NCBI GenBank assembly: GCA_030667765.1
Contig: DAOUVF010000140.1
Location: 1 to 7,504 of the forward strand
Source: Bacteroides sp.
Lineage (GTDB): Bacteria > Bacteroidota > Bacteroidia > Bacteroidales > SM23-62
Direction of reading: 5' to 3'
Length of the DNA stretch: 7,504 nt
Program-made: the position numbers and the translations under genes
The notes under the pieces: model-generated
Databases searched by the model: none
What the model saw: the letters and a program-made list of their open reading frames with translations, nothing else
Told to the model about the DNA's origin: nothing
In this document: positions 4,952 through 7,504 of the stretch, in pieces
Numbering within the stretch: position 1 is the stretch's first letter
Layout: the number at the start of each line of letters is the position of its first letter

Positions 4952-7504
4952 TACTGTCCAATACAGCTATGACCTGGGTGGATATTGCCTCCATCTCTTC
5001 TTCAAAGGTATGTTCCAACCCCAGTTTCAGGCTCTTTAGCTCGTTCAGTAACCTGGGGTTATGGGGTATCAGTCCATCCAGGATTGCAAGGGTTTCCTGC
5101 ATGACTTCAAGCTCGTCATTTATCTGCCTGGCATGACGCTGGTTTCCATTGCCATTCTTTAATGCGGTAAGGGATCCAAAAAGGGTCATATAGGATTCAT
5201 TGAACTGGTACAGGTTCATCGATGCCTCACGTCCGTAGCGGGATACAAGTACTTTCCACAGGGAAAGGTCGGGATCATATGTCAGGGTATTCCACATATA
5301 ATCAGCTGCTGTTGCAATCCTTATCTTCATCATTTCTGAATCAAGGGGACTGTTAATTATAATCTTTCCTGCCTGGTTCCCCGGAAGTGAACGACCGGTA
5401 AATTTTACCTGGTAAGGCTCGAATATATTCAAAGTGCGCAGTTTCAGTGAAAGGCTCATACTCAGGCTGGTATCACTTAAAATATCAGGCAGGGTGTTAA
5501 GGCTGTTATCCCATATTACCAGCTCCCTGTCCGTGAGTGCGCTGTACCGGTGAAAATCAGCTTCATCGACTGAATAACTCTGCTGTGACGGACCCGACCA
5601 GAGGATGCTGATATCCGGTATATTATCTGCCAGATCCCTTAGATACTGCTCTCCCTGTCCCCTGCTCTGGTCAACCATCTCATTGGCATACCAGGGAGGG
5701 ATAAATTCAAAATTCACAGTCCTTCCAATCCCCGTTGATTCAGTCAATAATCGTATCAGTTCAATATGTGCCTGCTGCAGGTTAATGTATTTCTTCCGGT
5801 CCCTTTCCGCATAGAGGCTAAAGTTCAGGGAGTGCCCCCCTTTGTAGGGAAGGTGATCATTTGTACAAAGTACCAGTGTTGTTGCCCCTGCTTCAAGTCC
5901 CGCGATAAACCGCGTCCGGAGCTTGGATAAACTGGAGGAACTGCTGTGCATCCACCTGTTAGTTAAGCTCTGATCAATTGAATCAAGCCTGGTTGATGCA
6001 GGCAGGAAGGCATATGGATTAACCATCTGGGCCAGCTGGATCATGCCATCTTTACCGGCTTCCCTGCCGATTTCGCTTAAACCACGGAGGTAAGCTGTAC
6101 CGGTCCTTTCCCACATATTCCTGGAGCGGTAATAATCCAGGTAACCACGGTTCATTTTCAGCATCAGCATATCAGCCAGGTTATCTCCATAGGCCTTCTC
6201 ATCTGATGAAGCAGAAACCGCCGAGACCAGGAATGACCGCTGCGGGATATCGGGATAATCCATTATCCTGGATTGATAATAGACATACCGGCTCTCATCC
6301 AGTAATTGTGCCACCGTGACGGCAGCATAGAAATTGCCTTCAGCATCTGATCCGATCAGGTGGACAAGGTTAGGAAAAAAGGAGTCCGGCTGGATGATGT
6401 AACCCTGTACATGTCCGGATACCTGCCTTCCTGAAAGTTGATTATTCCCGATATTGAATACCAGTCCCCCGTCCTCAACAACCCGATCCGGAATCCCGGA
6501 TGTAATAATAACCTTTGATTTATATTCTACACCATAAACCCTTTCAAAAAGCATGTCCAGCCTGGACTTGAGCAACCGTGCAGCAGCAGAGGTCTGGCGG
6601 GAGGCATGCTGTGGTATAACGATAACAGGATAAGGCAGGCTGTCAGTCCCAGGATAATGATATATCAAGGGCTCCAGTCCCACGGCCTCCTTGGGAGAGG
6701 GAACCAGCATGTCGACTGCCGAAAATGTCGTATCAAAATAGCGTTCAGACTTTTCAAGTGAAGTGAAGTTACGGGTGGAATACCTGAAATCCACATCATC
6801 AATCCACATGGTTCCGGTACCTTTTAAACCGAAAAAGATCTTAACAAATTTTGCCTCATCAGGGACATCCCCTTCGGTGAGGTAGTCATTGGTGGTCCGT
6901 CCCCTGACCTGGGACCAGTCCAGGCTGTCGATGTTCCAGAAACCTGCGAATGGCAAGGCCTTGAAAGATTGGTCAATATCGGCGTTTCTCCGGGAATCAT
7001 AAGTTTTTCCACTGATCAGCAGCCTGTTTTTATCATAAAAAAGTACCCGGATATCAATGGCATCATCGATGCGGGTACCACGCCTTTCCTGGTAAGAATG
7101 AATATCCTGAAGCCGGATCCAGAACGTAAACTCATAGTTACCCGGAATGATCCGGATAAAATCGCTGATGACACCTTCCCCCTGGTCCATGGTCTCATCA
7201 GCACTTTTCCTTTGAATTTTAACTGCATATAAACCCGAATGGACTTCTGCCAGCCAGTCAACATTGCTTCCAATCCATGTCCAGCCGCTTATATTATTGG
7301 AAACCGTGTTGCTGTCTATATTGATGATCCTTCCAAGTTCAAAGGAAGGATTTTTTACCAGGTTTCCCCGGTTTAACTGGATCATTCTCTGTCTCAGCGG
7401 AATGGATGCAGGATCCAGGCTCGACCAGCCAGCAGTGGAAGGCAGGTTACTGTCATCTTCAACACAGCTGTTGAATGAAAACAACATGACTATAATAATA
7501 GTTA
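4947..7504 (-). CDS. large lipoprotein with CBM-like N-terminus and degenerate GH84-like glycosidase domain (start outside window)
   Basis: The frame continues past the right edge (TIIIV before the first visible ATG at 7487), so the start lies outside; residues are numbered from that ATG (846 visible). The lipobox is FNSC, with Cys8 followed by VEDD. Residues 41-237 resemble a CBM4/9-like jelly roll (NLVKNPSFELG, HSGLYAVKI, MWIDDVDF). Residues 285-400 resemble the N-terminal domain of GH20/GH84 enzymes, ending LIGSDAEGNFYAAVTVAQLL. Residues 410-745 resemble a GH84 beta-N-acetylglucosaminidase barrel: LWSGP (629-633), VIWDN (657-661), ADYMWN (728-733) and YDPDLSLW (737-744). The family's catalytic Asp pair appears as Asn543-Asp544 in CTNDHLPYKGG, and the RGxxEGFYGxPW and APKDD signatures are not recognisable. 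A helical C-terminal tail (770-846) follows. It is either an inactive carbohydrate-binding relative or a divergent enzyme on the cell surface or outer membrane. The stop lies 49 bases before the TPR gene. Confidence 0.8.
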   Translation of the reverse strand, partial: TIIIVMLFSFNSCVEDDSNLPSTAGWSSLDPASIPLRQRMIQLNRGNLVKNPSFELGRIINIDSNTVSNNISGWTWIGSNVDWLAEVHSGLYAVKIQRKSADETMDQGEGVISDFIRIIPGNYEFTFWIRLQDIHSYQERRGTRIDDAIDIRVLFYDKNRLLISGKTYDSRRNADIDQSFKALPFAGFWNIDSLDWSQVRGRTTNDYLTEGDVPDEAKFVKIFFGLKGTGTMWIDDVDFRYSTRNFTSLEKSERYFDTTFSAVDMLVPSPKEAVGLEPLIYHYPGTDSLPYPVIVIPQHASRQTSAAARLLKSRLDMLFERVYGVEYKSKVIITSGIPDRVVEDGGLVFNIGNNQLSGRQVSGHVQGYIIQPDSFFPNLVHLIGSDAEGNFYAAVTVAQLLDESRYVYYQSRIMDYPDIPQRSFLVSAVSASSDEKAYGDNLADMLMLKMNRGYLDYYRSRNMWERTGTAYLRGLSEIGREAGKDGMIQLAQMVNPYAFLPASTRLDSIDQSLTNRWMHSSSSSLSKLRTRFIAGLEAGATTLVLCTNDHLPYKGGHSLNFSLYAERDRKKYINLQQAHIELIRLLTESTGIGRTVNFEFIPPWYANEMVDQSRGQGEQYLRDLADNIPDISILWSGPSQQSYSVDEADFHRYSALTDRELVIWDNSLNTLPDILSDTSLSMSLSLKLRTLNIFEPYQVKFTGRSLPGNQAGKIIINSPLDSEMMKIRIATAADYMWNTLTYDPDLSLWKVLVSRYGREASMNLYQFNESYMTLFGSLTALKNGNGNQRHARQINDELEVMQETLAILDGLIPHNPRLLNELKSLKLGLEHTFEEEMEAISTQVIAVLDSI
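7464..7504 (-). other. lipoprotein signal peptide end, lipobox and acidic export signal (partial)
   Basis: The minus-strand translation from the window edge reads TIIIVMLFSFNSC, a hydrophobic stretch ending in a cysteine codon at 7466-7464, as in a signal peptidase II site. The next residues, VEDDSN, are acidic, similar to the LES signal that sends Bacteroidota lipoproteins to the outer face of the outer membrane. The basic n-region and true start codon are outside the window. Confidence 0.7.

Noticed and set aside
6824..7273. Short plus- and minus-strand frames within the lipoprotein gene's 5' half
   Set aside because: All overlap the long 846-codon frame with recognisable domain patterns and show no independent start signals or motifs.

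Overview
The window looks like a chromosomal, housekeeping-type segment from a member of the Bacteroidota, probably Bacteroidales-like or a relative. Four things point there. None of the starts has a convincing Shine-Dalgarno sequence; the leaders are A-rich instead. One intergenic gap carries a perfect TAnnTTTG -7 element. A large lipoprotein has an acidic patch directly after its lipidated cysteine, resembling the Bacteroidota surface-export signal. A ComA-like phosphosulfolactate synthase sits beside a DUF368 gene and aroE, an arrangement I recall from this phylum. Genus and species cannot be judged from the sequence. There is no mobile element, CRISPR array, tRNA or rRNA.

Layout: the plus strand holds the 3' part of truA (1-585) and then a small solitary nucleotidyltransferase gene (726-986). 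The N-terminal helix of that gene is encoded upstream but out of frame with any start, so it looks frameshifted or 5'-damaged. Everything from 981 to the right edge is read on the minus strand. In transcription order it comprises a large lipoprotein with a degenerate GH84-like glycosidase domain (7504-4947, start outside the window), a 12-repeat TPR protein (4897-3464), a ComA-like phosphosulfolactate synthase (3447-2665), a DUF368 polyprenyl-phosphate transporter of the PopT family (2668-1733) and shikimate dehydrogenase aroE (1733-981). The two strands converge at 981-986, where the last codons of aroE and the nucleotidyltransferase gene overlap.

The last three minus-strand genes are tightly coupled: the ComA-like gene and popT share ATGA, and popT and aroE share TGATG. 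They are probably made from one transcript together with the TPR gene, starting at a candidate promoter in the 49-base gap before the TPR gene. The shared theme may be envelope and precursor metabolism (lipid-carrier recycling, a PEP-consuming sulfonate step, the shikimate pathway), but that is inference. The features most worth following are the GH84-like lipoprotein, in which the catalytic Asp-Asp pair reads Asn-Asp and other active-site signatures are lost, and the ComA homologue in an operon with no visible coenzyme M genes.
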